Origin: Welwitschia mirabilis
Lineage: Eukaryota; Gnetophyta; Gnetopsida; Welwitschiales
Assembly (NCBI GenBank): GCA_051453625.1
Contig: JBOZIK010000001.1
Span: 109,375,294-109,439,293, forward strand
Length of the DNA stretch: 64,000 nt
Reading direction: 5' to 3'
Positions 10,733 to 23,599 of the stretch are shown in pieces. Position numbers and translations under genes: made by a program. The notes beneath the pieces were generated by a model. That model searched no databases. It was not told where the DNA came from and saw nothing but the letters and a program-made list of their open reading frames with translations. Every line of letters begins with the position of its first letter. The first letter of the stretch is position 1.

Positions 10733-13583
10733 TGTTAGAAATTGAAAAACATGTATGCTTTGATATGACTTTAGAAATTGAGTGTGGAAATTTAATTTGT
10801 TTGATAAGTAACAAAAGAAAAAGAAGTAAAGGAATTAAATCTTTAATGTATTCTAAATGTTATTAAATAATTAATAATGAAACATTATTACAAATATTGA
10901 TTTAGTTAGATAATTCATGAATAAACCACTTGCTTAGTATAAGATTTAGATTTTATGATTTCAAAAATTTCATTATACTTCACCTAAATTAAAAATAGTT
11001 CTTCTCATTTTGATGAAGTACATTATTTAAAGTGATTTTTTCATCTCTATTTTTCTTTCGTGATGTACGAAGGATTGTGGCTTTTGATTGTGAAATGAAA
11101 CATATCATTTTTTTATTTCATTATCCAAGTTAAAAATTATTTAATTAATACAGGTAACATGCTAATAATATATTTATGTAATAGTTCATTTAATTAAGAT
11201 GAAAATATCTTTAACTCCTCTATCTTTTATGTATATAAAATGACATACACAGATTAATTTTCAATTATGTTCTCAAAAAGTTATGAATATTAAATTTGAT
11301 TAATTTTTATATGGCTTTAGTCTTGTATGTAATTATTATAGAATTTAATAGAATCATTTTTTATTATATATTTTATTTTATGATTTTTATTATATAAATA
11401 AATATAAATTTAATATCTTTTAATGTTTAGATAAATATAATGATGTGTAATAATGATTACATAATATAGAAATAATTTCAAAACTAATATTATTGTATTT
11501 TTATTTGGTTTAGTTTTAAGGACTTAATATAAAAGATAATTATAATAATTTTTATGTGGTTTTCCTTATTTCTAAATTATAGGATTCATCATTAGATTAA
11601 TTTTTTTATTTAATATGTAAGCACTTTTATTAATATATTATATTATTTACAATATACAATGTAATACAAAATAGAATAGAATTTACAAAAGGATATACAT
11701 ATTTAGGACAAATAATTTTTAAAAATAAGTAGCCTTTTTTTGAATGTTATAAATTATAAGTAGTGACATGAATATAGGATGTAATAAGTTATAAGTAAAA
11801 GGATAATAGTTTCATTAATATTTAGTTTTCTTTTCATAGATTTTGATGTTGAGTATTTATAAAAAGTTTATTTTTGTATTCATATAAGACAAAAATTTGT
11901 AGTAGTATTTCATAATTATAATAATAAATATTAGAAAATAAAAATTTTGTTTCTTTTTACTTTATTCATTTTTTATTATACCTTTACTCTTATATATGTA
12001 TACCTACTTAAGATTTGAGTTCTTCTGTTTACTTAAGTTTATTATGAGTAAGACACTCTTTATATTAAATTAATGTATAAGGTTTTATTTTTTTTACGAA
12101 ATCATTTAAGTGTTAATTATATATTAAATTCTCTTATTATATAAAATTCTAAAGGCTTACATTTGTCATTCATATTTGTAGAATTTTATTCTTTTATCCA
12201 TATTTTGTTATATGTTTGTTAATTCATTTAAAGTCATTTGACTCTTTCTCTCATCCTAAATTATTAGCAATTAAACTTTAACTTAACATAATATTTATTC
12301 ACTTTTGTATAGTAATGTAAATGTTAAATAAGGATAAGAATGGATAATATTAAAATTAAACATTATTATTTTTCTTAATTATATGTTTTTGCCTAATTAT
12401 TTTGACATGCATGCAAATTTATATTTCTTACCACATAATTTAATAACTTATGATGATATGAAAAGGATAATATATTATACCCATGAATGAAGGTAGGAAT
12501 AAAACTATATATAACATTTTTGTAGCATATCCTTGCTTCAACTTCAAAGACTAGATTAATGCATTTGCCCATAGCAAGGATGATCATTAAATAGATTACA
12601 TTATCATACTTTATAAAATTATACTTTGTAATGTATATTCAAATTGCATAAATACATGAAAAACTTGAGATCATGCAAAATTTGTGTAATGTATAGTCAA
12701 AAACTCATGATATGCTAATATATAATTTTTAAAAGATCATTTATATTGTAATGATAAAAGTTTATAATGCATTATTTCTATTGTGGTTATTTCTTAAACA
12801 AAATAAGTTATTGCATGTCATTATATCATGGGTAATTACATAATTCTTAAATTCATAGAAAATATGTGGAATTCATGTAATGTAGTTTAAAATCCTAATT
12901 ATATCATGAATTAATTTGATATCATATCAAAACTATTCTAGATTAAGAGTTATATGAACTTAGATATTACATGCTTAAAGAGGAACAAGTAAACTATTCT
13001 TTTTAATAACTCTCACTTTCAACTCTTTATCCTCTTAATGATTATATTATTTTTATTTTGGTAAAATTTGATTATAATAGAGAGTGAAAGTATAATCATA
13101 TATGACATAAAAATTTTCTGTTGATAGATTTACAACTAATAATATGTGTCCTACATGTTGAAAAATTACAAGAATGATTTTTTTCTCATAATCTAAAAAG
13201 AAAAAAAGGGAAATATAAAAAAAAACCTAAATAATTTTTATAGAAAATAAAAATATAAAAATAAAATAAATTGTAAATTTATTAATATCTTACTCACATA
13301 ATTCATTTTTCCTTGATCATTAATTTGAATACTTAAAAAATATGACAACAAATTACACGAGTAAGAATGAAAAAAGATAAATAATATAAGTTTCATGAGT
13401 AGTTATGTTCTTACTTAATTAAGAATCATAAATTTTAATTATTAACTAATTGTATTTTTTATAAAAATTAGATACTCTAAATAATTGTTAATAACTATGA
13501 AAATTAAAGTAATAGTCACATGTTTAAAATTTTTATAAATGAAATCTAAAAATTAATATAGTTTTACACATATAGACTTTAAC

Positions 13584-13643
<60 letters not shown>

Positions 13644-13743
13644 NNNNNNNNNNNNNNNNNNNNNNNNNNNNNNNNNNNNNNNNNNNNNNNNNNNNNNNNN
13701 NNNNNNNNNNNNNNNNNNNNNNNNNNNNNNNNNNNNNNNNNNN

Positions 13744-13819
<76 letters not shown>

Positions 13820-13972
13820 TTGTCTCACACTCTCACTCTCACTCTCACTCTTACTCTTACTCACATACACACACATACATGCACTCACTCACTCACTTAG
13901 ACACACATACATAAAAACATACTTTCACATACAAACAATCTTTCATGTATTATTTCATGATAAATTTCAACA
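10733..13972 (-). repeat. AT-rich LTR-like block, 3.2 kb
   Basis: One end carries a PBS-adjacent LTR terminus (10733) and the other a PPT-adjacent terminus (ATTTCAACA at 13972, TGTTGAAAT on the minus strand). The block could thus be a single very long LTR shared by internal regions on both sides, or fragments of two different LTRs. It is extremely AT-rich and has no convincing coding. A minus open frame at 12393-12587 shows no known motif. The (TC)n microsatellite lies near its right end. No second copy of this block was found in the window, so the LTR call is not confirmed by a repeat. Confidence 0.35.
13587..13912. repeat. (TC)n microsatellite with degenerate CA/CTCA tail
   Basis: Uninterrupted TC dinucleotides run from 13587 to 13643 and from 13744 to 13816, with a 100-N gap in the middle, so the real length is unknown but at least 130 bp. 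From 13817 the tract decays into CTCAC, ACTC, CACA and CATA repeats. On the other strand it is a polypurine GA tract, able to form triplex (H-DNA). The apparent Glu-Arg protein read from it is meaningless. Confidence 0.97.
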
Positions 13973-13990
13973 CTTCCCTTTAATTTAAAG
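13973..13990 (-). other. Polypurine tract next to an LTR-like end
   Basis: The plus strand CTTCCCTTTAATTT is AAATTAAAGGGAAG on the minus strand, abutting TGTTGAAATTTATC. AAAGGGAAG followed by TGTTG is a common arrangement at the 3' LTR of plant copia elements. It implies that a minus-strand internal region once continued to the right. From there to 14730 I see only AT-rich sequence without recognisable coding. Confidence 0.45.
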
Positions 13991-14730
13991 ATTGAAAGCT
14001 CACTATGAGTAGTTTTATCTTTAATCTTCTCCATCCTTCTTTCTTTCACTCCTATGTGAGACTCTATGATTCTTTAGGCATGAAGATTAAAAGCAACAAA
14101 TCCCTATCCTCAAAATAGTGTTATCAGATCATCAACCTTTTGTTTCATAGTTGGTATATATCATATAACAAGTCTATAATCATAATACTTCCTCATAGCA
14201 TATGTAATAATAGTAGTATTTATAGTGTCTTCATTGAAATTGTAATGTGTAATCTTTTAATGGTAGATTAATTCTTATAGTAAATTGTAGTAGCTTTAGA
14301 AAATTTTAAGCTCATATCATCGAATAACATATCTAAACATTAATGTTATTTCACAATATTATCTGAGGATGTAAATTATTCTTACCTTGGTGTTCAAAAC
14401 ATAATGGGCTATCCATTTGTGTTTCAAATATTAGGACATCTGTTGTTATAAATTATTTATTGTAACTCTTATCATCTAGTTATTGGTTATTTTATAATAT
14501 ATATCATGAAAAAATTTTGCCTATCTAGATATTAATTTTTTTATAAGTTACATATAATTCAACCATTCTTCTTATATACCTTAATACATGAATTATTGTT
14601 AACATATTTCATGTTGTATCTAGTATTTATTAAAAATAATTATTCACTAATTACATGTGTGGCTAATTTTGAAGGGTGTTTCCTTGAAGAAAATTTTCCA
14701 CATGATTAAATTTAAGTTATTTTATATCCC

Positions 14731-15512
14731 ATCTTCATTAAATAAATTTAGTTTAATGATAGAGACTTAATATATGGTATTTTATGAAAATGTACCAATT
14801 TTGTTCTACATAAAATAATAGTATGAATTTTAGTATTTAGAAATGTAACTTTATTTTGTATAATGATATAGTAGTATTAGTATATATACATAAAATTTGT
14901 TACGTAAATAAATAAAAATTAAAATAAGAGTAAGGAAAATTTTAAAATAAATAATATATCAAGATGAAAACTAGATTAATGAATACTATTAATGAGTAAT
15001 TAATATCTTTATCAGTCAATAACATTAGTAAATNNNNNNNNNNTTAACTAATATATAATTATTAATTAATAAGTTCAAACTAATTGATCGCTATATCATA
15101 TAAAAAGATCAAATATACATGCATAGTAGAGAATATTTAAAAAATTCTAATGGAAAAAAACATGTGGAAATACTCAAAGTAAGATCCTATAAAACAAGTT
15201 AATAAGGTTTTGAAAAAGATGGATAAAAATAGAAAAATAAAAGATTATGTAACAAAGATAATCATGAAGAGATGTTTTCAAAAGGCTAAGGAATGAAAAA
15301 TATATTTTTTATAAAGTTTCATTATTTGTAAACTTCCATTTAATAAGTTTTATGAATTTCAAACTTTCCTGTAAAAATATAAAAGTGATGTTTTAAAAAG
15401 ACATAATATTTTTAAAGTTTTAGTAAGAGTAAAAGTTTTAAGGCCTCAAATAAGATCAGGAAATACCCTCTCACCCTTACTCATGTAACTAATAAGAAGA
15501 GTAATTCTTAAA
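14731..15512 (+). repeat. 5' LTR of G2 (approximate)
   Basis: It aligns with 24894-25730. Shared landmarks are ATCTTCATTAAAT at the left, AAATAATAGTATGA, AATAAGGTTTTGAAAAAGAT and, at the right, TAATAAGAAGAG followed by AATTC. There are many small indels and a 10-N gap at 15034-15043. The start may lie up to about 50 bp further left. Confidence 0.6.
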
Positions 15513-15524
15513 TTGGATATCAAG
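15513..15524 (+). other. Possible degenerate primer-binding site of G2
   Basis: TTGGATATCAAG follows the end of the first repeat and resembles TTGGTATCAGAG with an inserted base. A similar TTGGTTTTAAG follows the second repeat at 25731, so this motif may instead belong to the repeat itself. Confidence 0.3.
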
Positions 15525-17459
15525 GAAGAAGTTATCATACAAAGGATCTTTTATAAAGGTATGTTTAATAACACCTATGTAATTTAGTAATAAGCCTTAT
15601 AATATTATGAAGAAAAGTATTTCTTATATTATGTATAACAAGGTTATGGTAGTTATCATTTAAATCTCTATTTTATTTTAACTTAATAGCATCATAACTT
15701 CATAATTTAAATGTTATTTCCTTAGAGTTGAAATTATAAGTATTGATTTTGAGTGGCCATGTTAAAGAATAAATAGAGATTCTAATTAAGATATAATCTA
15801 CAACATTATAAAATTTTAGTGTAGTGAGATACATGTCATTGTGTAGCTTTTATTATTAAAACTATATGAACGCATTTCCTATATGTATGGATGTCCTTAA
15901 AAAACCATTTGTTATTCTAACATAGTCTAAGAAAATGACATACTCTCTTTTAGTATGCACTTAATAATTACAGTGCTTTGTTATTCATTATAGATAATAT
16001 CTAGGTAACATTTTCTCTTTTGTTAATTATGTTTCAAGCTATTTTTAAACCTTATTCTCATTTTTGTTAACATTTTAATTATACTAAAAACACTCTATAA
16101 GAAGTTTAAACTTTTGCATAGTTGAAACATCACCATAAATATATGTATTTCATTACCATCTATGGTTAAGCAAGTAGTGATGGGTTTCCACATGCTAGAT
16201 AGAGAGTGACTAATGGGATTATTAATTTTGATATGATTTTAGTAACAATTATAATAACAACATTCATTATGATGAAAGCATGTGCTTTTGTTCCTAACAT
16301 TAGTCCCTATGTTGCATCAATGATGATAGATTCCCTATGACATAAATAATTTGAGTAACTGATATCTAGGATGAAACTCCTACTATTAAAGTTTATGATG
16401 TTGTTTGTTGTTCTAACATTACATAAGAACTCTTTCATAGGTCATGATTTCTATATCTCTAAAATGAGATAATTAGTTACTTTTGTTTTATTTATATTTA
16501 TTGGTTAATTTTTTTATATGCTAATAATATATTATCATATTTATATTCATTCCTCAATCTTTAGGTGAGTCCTTAGAGGGTGATTTGGCTAATACTAATC
16601 TCTACATATTAAAGAGAGGATGGAAAGTTAAGGGCCATATGTTTTTATAGTAATGATAAAATAATTATTTTGCTAATATCATTTTTCCTTTTAACTATGA
16701 TATTATAGGTTTTTTAATAATAATTGTGGTTCTTATATTATAAAAGTTAATAAAAAATAATAGTTGAAAATTTTACTTTTAATCCTAGTATTTGATTATT
16801 ATTCTTTATTTATTCATTTAACATTTTATAAAATAACTATTAAAGATATTTACTTTCACTAATAATTATCAAAGTAGATTACTAAAGTAACACTTAATTA
16901 GTAGTTTTAACAAATCATTAAAAATTAGTTCTTAGCTTTAGTTGATCAATGCCTTATTTACTAACTATGTAGTATTACTCTTTATTAATCCTTGTGCTTT
17001 CATAATGATTAAATGTTATTGTTATGATTTATTGGTATATTTATTAATAATTTAAGAATAATTTTATATTATATTTTAAAATTTTAAATTCTAAATGTTT
17101 TGAAAGTTTGATTAAATTTGGTGTTACATCATCATATTAAAGAAAATATTCTATAGTAGTATAACCCAAAAGATTATACTAAGTAAAGAGATAAAGATAT
17201 TCTTGTTATATGCTATAAACATGTTAAGTGCAAGAAAATTACATCACAATGAGAATACGGAGGCTAATTAACCTCAAAGAAGGAAGTTCATTCCCTAATA
17301 GAGAATTAATAAATAATCATGAAAAATAAGTATAAATCAACATAGACTCTGTTATGGTAATGAATGCATTTAAGTCATTTCTAATCCACATCTTCTAATA
17401 ATATAAGTGTCACCCTCCTCCAACATAAGAGAAATGATGCTTCAAAATGGAAAAATAAG
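15525..17459 (+). other. AT-rich leader region of G2, no gene seen
   Basis: The region between the LTR and the first gag-like signal holds no open frame or motif that I can support. It could be untranslated leader plus the 5' part of gag decayed beyond recognition. Confidence 0.5.
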
Positions 17460-17760
17460 GAAGTTAATTTAAAGTACTATGTAGCTACATCCGCTAATGT
17501 TAACTAAGAGTACAGACATATAAAAGGTAAAGACATGACTTAACAACATTAAGAAGGCTCTAGGTCCCTTTGAATGCACTAAAATAGAAAAGTTCTCTTA
17601 GCCATGTTCATGCTTCATGAAGAGTTTAATTTATGATAGAAAATAAAAACAACAAGAGTTGGGATATGAAGAGCTTATGTGAAATGCATTTATCTATACT
17701 TTTTAATACAAATATATTAATATATTCTATAATTAAAAAAATAAAATTAAGATTAGATAA
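17460..17760 (+). pseudogene. Possible gag fragment of G2
   Basis: Around 17590-17690 one frame reads IEKFS, a stop, then in the next frame AMFMLHEEFNL, and after further stops a WDM segment. This resembles the chromoviral gag stretch in which an A-x-x-M-L motif precedes a WW pair and a conserved W about 25 residues later. Several frame changes are needed. The position, ahead of RT on the same strand, supports the call; the low similarity keeps it tentative. Confidence 0.35.
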
Positions 17761-18261
17761 ATCAAGTATTCAATACCTTAGTTGTAATTCATGAGGCCAA
17801 ATTCATAGAACTATTAAGATGTTTCTTAGCAAAATATGGATAGGGAGAATAAGATTCATTAACCGCCTTTCCCTTCTATCTATTCATAGGCTTCTTAAAT
17901 TAGATGATCTTAGTTGATAGTCCTTAAAATAAAATAATTGTTAATAAGTTATTGCTTTATCATAGAAAACTAGGTAGAATCTAAGTTTACTTAGAATATT
18001 TAAAGAAAATTTTTTACTTAGTTTTAAGTTAACTTATTAAGGTTAGTTTCACTTAAGTTCTCCTAATGAGAAAATATGATTTAACTAAGGTGGAGTCCAC
18101 TTCTATGCTAAGTTAATTATTTTACAAGCATTTTATAGGGATAAGACTTGTATTAATTAGACTAACATACTAATGATTCCTTTATGGGTATTAAACTATA
18201 TTGAAAATGATAAGGATGATTAAAAGAAAATAAAAATATTTTATTTCTAGAATATATTATT

Positions 18262-18450
18262 TAGTGATCATTAACAATTTGGTTTAGTTAACTGCATTAA
18301 AGCTATAGATGCTTACTAATAATGTAGCTTTAACAATTTATGACATGTTCAACTGTATTAGGGCTATAGACATATGTTAGCAATTCATAATTGACTCCTT
18401 CATTTATCAACATGCTTAACTCTATTGGAATAATATGTCATAATAATGGA
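18262..18450. repeat. Weak tandem repeat, about 70-bp period
   Basis: Three degenerate units share AACTG(C/T)ATTA(A/G)(A/G)GCTATAGA and an AACAATTT/AGCAATTC start. Divergence is high. It lies just before the nested non-autonomous element and could belong to its lost 5' LTR. Confidence 0.4.
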
Positions 18451-19313
18451 TGTCTAATTAGATAAAAAATGCTTGAAATAATAAAAAAGGTATGATCATG
18501 AAAAAAAAGGTAAATTAGAATGAAAAAGGTGGAATTGGGAGATCCTTTTATGTTTACTTTCCTTAATTTTTGTACTTAGAGATTTTCTTAAATAATTTTT
18601 AAATGCTTATAAGTTTACTTAAAGGATACCTTATTTTCTTGATAATGTGATACATTTTAAAATTAAAATAAAATTTGAGACATTTTCAATAGTTATGGTC
18701 ATTAATCTAGGAAATTTATCTTTTGGAATATGTGAATGTGTGGAGGATGTTTTTGGATTAAATTTGATGTTTTTGTCTTTCCTAAAAATGTAATTTTAAT
18801 CATGGTTTCTTAAGAGATTGAAAAAGAAAAATATACATCCTAAAAATACAATTATGCCTTTTCTTATCAATCCATACCTCAATTCATAAATAATTCATCC
18901 TAATCATTGAATGGACTAAATAATCTAATAGTTATCATTTTATCTTGCATCTATGAAATCCCTCTTCTTCCTTCATTGACATCTTTACACCTTTGCTACA
19001 CCTTGTTACTCCACCATGACATTGTTTAATCATCAATGCCACTGCTAGTGCTAATTGGCATTTATATCATCTCTTAATATTTTATGTTCAACTCCTGTGT
19101 ATTCATCATGTTCATGTTTCTCCCTTCTCTGCACTCTTAGATTTTGCCATCAGTTTCACAGATTCCACATTATTTTTAATCTTCCTTTAAATTTTCTTCT
19201 TAAATGATGTTTCATGCCATCTTAGTCTTTCTCCTCCATTTTCTTCATTTCAACTTCATTGCAAATTTCTTTCTCTAGATTTTCCTTTCTTCCCTTGCTA
19301 TTTTATAGAAACC

Positions 19314-20330
19314 ATGAGTGGAAGGCAAGGTTTATTCATTGAGGAAGATATTTCTAGCCAATTTTTAAACATGCACATTCAATTTTACCTTACTTGAATT
19401 GTGACACGAGTGTGAAATTACCTACTCAAGGAAGAAAATGCATTCTATTATTCCAAGCAAGTTCTAGAATGCTATAAGAATGTATCATATGATGATAAAG
19501 ATTCCTAGGTAATCTAGTTTTACATACGTCACACTTCATTTACTATTTACTTAACTAATTTTAAGGTAGTTTTAGGGGTAGATCACTCTCACCATTTTCC
19601 ATATCTTTTAGTAAAAACTTTTTCATACTATTATCAATCTTTGAATGTCAAATATTCCTTTGCATTCTTTATATTTATTATCCACAATGTATTTCCTACC
19701 TTCCATGTTACAAATTCTTATGTTAGTTATTTAGCTCTCATAAGAATCATCCAAAATAATAAACCTTTTAACATAGATAAGTTCTTATTTAGGATAGTTA
19801 ATAATCATGTAGGTAATAAAAGTAACCTTTATCTATCATGCTTTATTTTTGATATCCTATATAATACCCTCTATCAAATTTTAGATTGTAAAGGTTAGGA
19901 GAAAGCCTAAATAGAAATCAATACACCCTAAAACATTACCTAAGTCTAGAAGTGCTAAGATGAAACTTAGATCCAAGGAGAATAATAGAAATAGAAGTAG
20001 CAAGAAGAGCAAGAATATATATATAGCAAGTAGAAGAAGAAATCCATCATGATCCTTCTCCCATCTACTATATTTTTCCCCGTGTCACTTCTTATGTATC
20101 TTCAACAACTAGCCACAAAAGGTAAGGATCCTATAAAAAAATCATCTCATTCTCCTCCTTATTCTCCCTTTTTCCCACCTTCTTCATTCACTTCTTCCTT
20201 ATCCAGTAAGATTTTTTTAGATCATGTATCCCAAAAATACAAAACTTAGATTAGTAAGTTATGGAATAAGATGAAGAAAATGTTACAAACATAGAAGGAG
20301 ATAAACAAAAAGCTAGAGCACTTAATTTCT
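19314..20330 (+). pseudogene. Gag-like ORF remnant of the plant-transposon-protein type
   Basis: ATG at 19314 (context ACCATGAGTGG) opens a frame that runs to 19898, interrupted by four in-frame stops. It contains MSGRQGLFIEEDIS at the start and, in its last 85 codons, ALIRIIQNNKPFNIDKFLF then GNKSNLYLSCFIFDIL. This spacing resembles the helical domain annotated as putative plant transposon protein, found in gag-like ORFs of plant gypsy relatives. A basic Ser/Arg/Lys-rich stretch (KMKLRSKENNRNRSSKKSKN) and a Pro/Ser-rich stretch (20049-20249) follow in other frames. The product would be a structural particle protein. It is dead now; the family assignment is from memory of the fold pattern. 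Confidence 0.45.
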
Positions 20331-20773
20331 TATAGAATAGCATTTGGTTAGAGTTGAATTTTATGTGGCTTAGTATAATGTTTTTAAATGCTTTCAAAGT
20401 ATGGTATATTTTTACATAATAGATTAGGATTTTTCATTATATTTTTTACTAAAAATACTTAAATCAAAAATCATTTTCTATCCTTGTATGCATAGTATAT
20501 AATGTAAAAAAAATTTTAATGTTTTAAAATTGTTCTAAAAGTTTTTATTCAATTTTTTAATATTTTGTAACTTTAAGGATAAAGTTTAATTTTGGTTGGG
20601 GGTATGTCATCTATTTTTATTGAATTTTTTAATTTTGATGTCTTATTTGTTAAAGATTGATTAAAATGTTTCTAAAAATAACATCTTTCTTATACTTGAA
20701 CGTTTTCAATTAGTTAATTTTTTCATGTTTCTCATGTTTTTATTAAATTTTTGCTAAGATTCTAGGAACGTTT

Positions 20774-20785
20774 GGTTAGGGGATG
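20774..20785 (+). other. Polypurine-like tract of the nested element
   Basis: GGTTAGGGGATG directly precedes TGTTGACATGC at 20786. A G-rich tract abutting TG is expected in front of a 3' LTR on the plus strand. The two T bases make it imperfect. Confidence 0.5.
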
Positions 20786-22000
20786 TGTTGACATGCTAAA
20801 ATTAACAATTTAAGCAAGTATAATTAGTTAATTTAACATATGGAAAGATTTTTAATTCATTGATTTATCATATAAGGATTTCATTTATCCTTTTTATCAT
20901 GTTGTCATGAATATACAAACTTTTATTGACATTAGTATAATTTTTTCTGACTTCTAAAGAACTATGCAAAATTGTAAAAAATTTTAGCACCAGATGCCAG
21001 TGTCCTCGACTAGGACTATAGTGTTTATAGCCTTCTAAGGAAAATTTGCATCAACCTTAAATTTTTATCATAATTTGAAAAGTTTATGGTATGGACTACA
21101 ACATAACGTGTTGGGAGCAGGTCGCATTAGGCTTCATATCTATCTAATGTGCCCAATCTACATAGTACCTTTCTTGACAACATCATGTCTATAGGCATTT
21201 CTATTAAGTCATAAGATAATCTAAAGTAAAACTCAAAACTCAAAGACACATCATGAAAATACAAATCAATACTTTGTAGTGATATGTGGCATAACAATAA
21301 TGATCATAAAGAAGATACATGAAAAGGTAGCATTATTAGTAGTCAAAGGACATATCATTATCATGTTTTCATAAAGAGACAAAGAATCGTTCCTTGTGGA
21401 TACATGTCAAACATATTTATAACTCCCTCCTTATGTAACCATCCTTAAGTAATCCCCCTTACGTAACCACCACCTAATTCAATCATAACTTAGACTCTAA
21501 TCCTTCCCTCATTATTAAAAGGGCCTTGAATGCCTATGGTAATGGATTTTTAATTGGCTTAACATGGGAAAGACTCAGAGATTAGGATATCATGATGCTC
21601 CAATAATCTCTCTTGGGGATGGGATCATCCAATGTTAATTAAGGAGTTCTTATTCTTCTTCTTCTTCATTAATGTTATGTATATTTCTTTTAATTTTAAT
21701 ATAATAACTAGTTTAAACTATTTCATTGTTATTTTACATTTAATTTGGCATTAGCAATATTTAAATAGGACTAGTCTAGAATTAGTTTAAACCATTTCAT
21801 TATTATTACTTAATTCACTTAGCATTAGTAACATTTAAGTAGGACTAATTCTAAAGTAGGTTTATTCATTTCATTTTTATTACACAATTCATTTAGCATT
21901 GGTAATTTTTAAATTAATCGTACTTGATTGTAATGTTCAAGATGTAGAAATCATTATAGCAAAATGGATATTTGATGAATCACTAGATTCTTAGAGCAAT
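20786..22000 (+). repeat. Probable 3' LTR of the nested element (right end approximate)
   Basis: It starts TGTTGACATGCTAAAATTAA after a PPT-like tract. It includes a GC-richer stretch (20990-21160), a CCTCCTTATGTAACCA-type pyrimidine region, a TATA-like TATTAAAA at 21513-21520 and a triplicated segment (21706-21920). No partner LTR was found, so the end is only bounded by the G2 RT signal at about 22.4 kb. Confidence 0.4.
21706..21920. repeat. Three tandem units of about 70 bp
   Basis: Each unit has AGTTTAAACxATTTCATT, a T/A run, then AATT(C/T)A(C/T)TTAGCATTAG(T/C)AA and TTTAAxTAGGACTA. Units begin near 21706, 21781 and 21853. They diverge by about 15-25 percent from one another. Confidence 0.7.
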
Positions 22001-22437
22001 TTTTTTTCCTTGCATCATTAACTAAAGATTATTTCTTTTTTAAACTATGGATTCTTTTTTATTTGAGTTTGTTAAATGGTATATTTAATCTTGTATCTTT
22101 TGTAAAAGTTACCACATATATCCTTCTGGAAGAACAAGTGTAGACACAGATAAATTTAGATCACTATAAAGTTGTGATCAATATGGCATATCTTTGAGTG
22201 ATATTCTAGTTATTAAGGAGTATTAAGATATATTTACCATAGAGAACCAAGACATCTTCATGTAAAATAAGTAGAGTTTATAGTAAAATTAATTTCTAGA
22301 ACCACTTTAATAACTAAGTCTATTTTTAAAATGGCTTATTGAGGTGCTTCATAATTATTTATTAAAAACAAGGTTGTTATTTTGATATTATACATATATT
22401 ATTAATAATTAAACAAGATTACTATTTAAAAAAATTT

Positions 22438-23400
22438 CTTACAAAGGATGATGTTCTCCTTTCTTAACTAAAAGAAGCTAAGGTATCCTCTAAAATATGT
22501 TTGAAGTCATAATACCATTAAGTCAAGACCAAAGAAGAAGATATTCACAAGACTTCCTTTCACACTAGTTATAGATATTTTTTATTTATTATTATTTCTT
22601 TTGAATTAACTAGTTTTCTTGCCATCTTTATGAATATCATGAATTACATCTTTCAATAATATTTAAATAGTCTTATGATAGTTTTCATTGATGACATGCC
22701 TATTTACTCTGAGAAATATAATGATCTTGAGAATCATTTTAAATGATTGTATAAATTGTAAGGGAGGAAAATCTATATGACAAAAAAACAAAACATTCTT
22801 TTTAAAAGGAAATAATTTAGCTTCTTTAGAACATGGTTTCAAAGAATGGAGTAAGTATTAAGGTAGAAAACCTAAAATAATATTAATATATCTAGGCCTA
22901 CAAATGTAATAGAGATACAAAGTTTTTTTAACATAGTTGGATATTATAGGTATTTCATTCTAAAATCTATAAAAGATGTAGGTTTTTTAATAATTATTTT
23001 AAGGTAAAATAAATTACATGAATAAACTAAAAATTATCGATATTCATTCAATAAGTTAAAATAATGCCTAATTATTAATTCTATATTAGTCATGCTAAAT
23101 AAGAAAAAATAATATATCATATATACTAATGTATCGAGGAAAGGATTAGGATGTGTCCTTGAATAAGAAAGAAGAATTATAGCTTATGAATATCAATAAT
23201 TAAATCTACATGAAAGAAGCTATCCCACTTAGGATTTATAAGTTACAATAGAAATGCTCTTAAACTCTAGTATCACTATTTATGATTCAATATTTCAAGT
23301 ATGAAATGATTACCAAAGTCTTAAATATATCTTCACTTAGTCTAAGTTTAATTTTACTGAATGAAGTTTCGTTATGATTTTGAAATTCAATGTTATAAGG
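22438..23400 (+). pseudogene. Reverse transcriptase-RNase H remnant of G2
   Basis: Plus-strand frames give LKEAKVSSKICLKS, VKTKEEDIHKTSFHTSYRY, then FLAIFMNIMNYIFQ, and at 22680-22740 the catalytic-site equivalent VFIDDMPIYSEK, with the YxDD motif present as FIDD. About 130 codons later come SRKGLGCVLE, RRIIAYEYQ, LNLHERSYPT and YQSLKYIFT, the order of a gypsy RNase H. This is clearly a chromovirus-type pol. Stops occur within and between these blocks (for example after CLKS and YIFQ), so it cannot make protein. Polymerase acidic residues are partly kept; the RNase H catalytic Asp near the NVSRKG block is replaced. Confidence 0.8.
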
Positions 23401-23599
23401 GATTAAAAAATAAAGTATTAGATGATATTATTATAAAGGACACTTGAAGTCCATTATAGATATTTAACATTAATGCAACTTGAAAATCCAAAAAAAAAAT
23501 TGTTAAAAATTAAAAGAATAGATTCTAAACTAAAATATTATATATGATAGCATCAAAAAAGATACATTATTCAACTTAACAAAGGGTATTTCATTCTTG

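Larger units (their letters stand above)
18600..22000 (+). mobile_element. Nested non-autonomous LTR element, 5' end truncated or unrecognised
   Basis: It consists of a pyrimidine-rich leader (about 18.95-19.31 kb), a single gag-like ORF remnant, a spacer, a PPT (GGTTAGGGGATG) and a probable 3' LTR starting TGTTGACATG at 20786. There is no RT or integrase. It occupies the space that separates G2 gag from G2 RT, so it probably inserted into G2. The 5' LTR could not be matched. Borders are approximate. Confidence 0.5.

Noticed and set aside
12393-12587. 64-codon minus-strand ORF
   Set aside because: AT-rich LTR-like block, no motif; length expected by chance.
13553-13888. Glu-Arg repeat protein on the minus strand
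   Set aside because: It is the translation of the (GA)n strand of the microsatellite and crosses an N gap.
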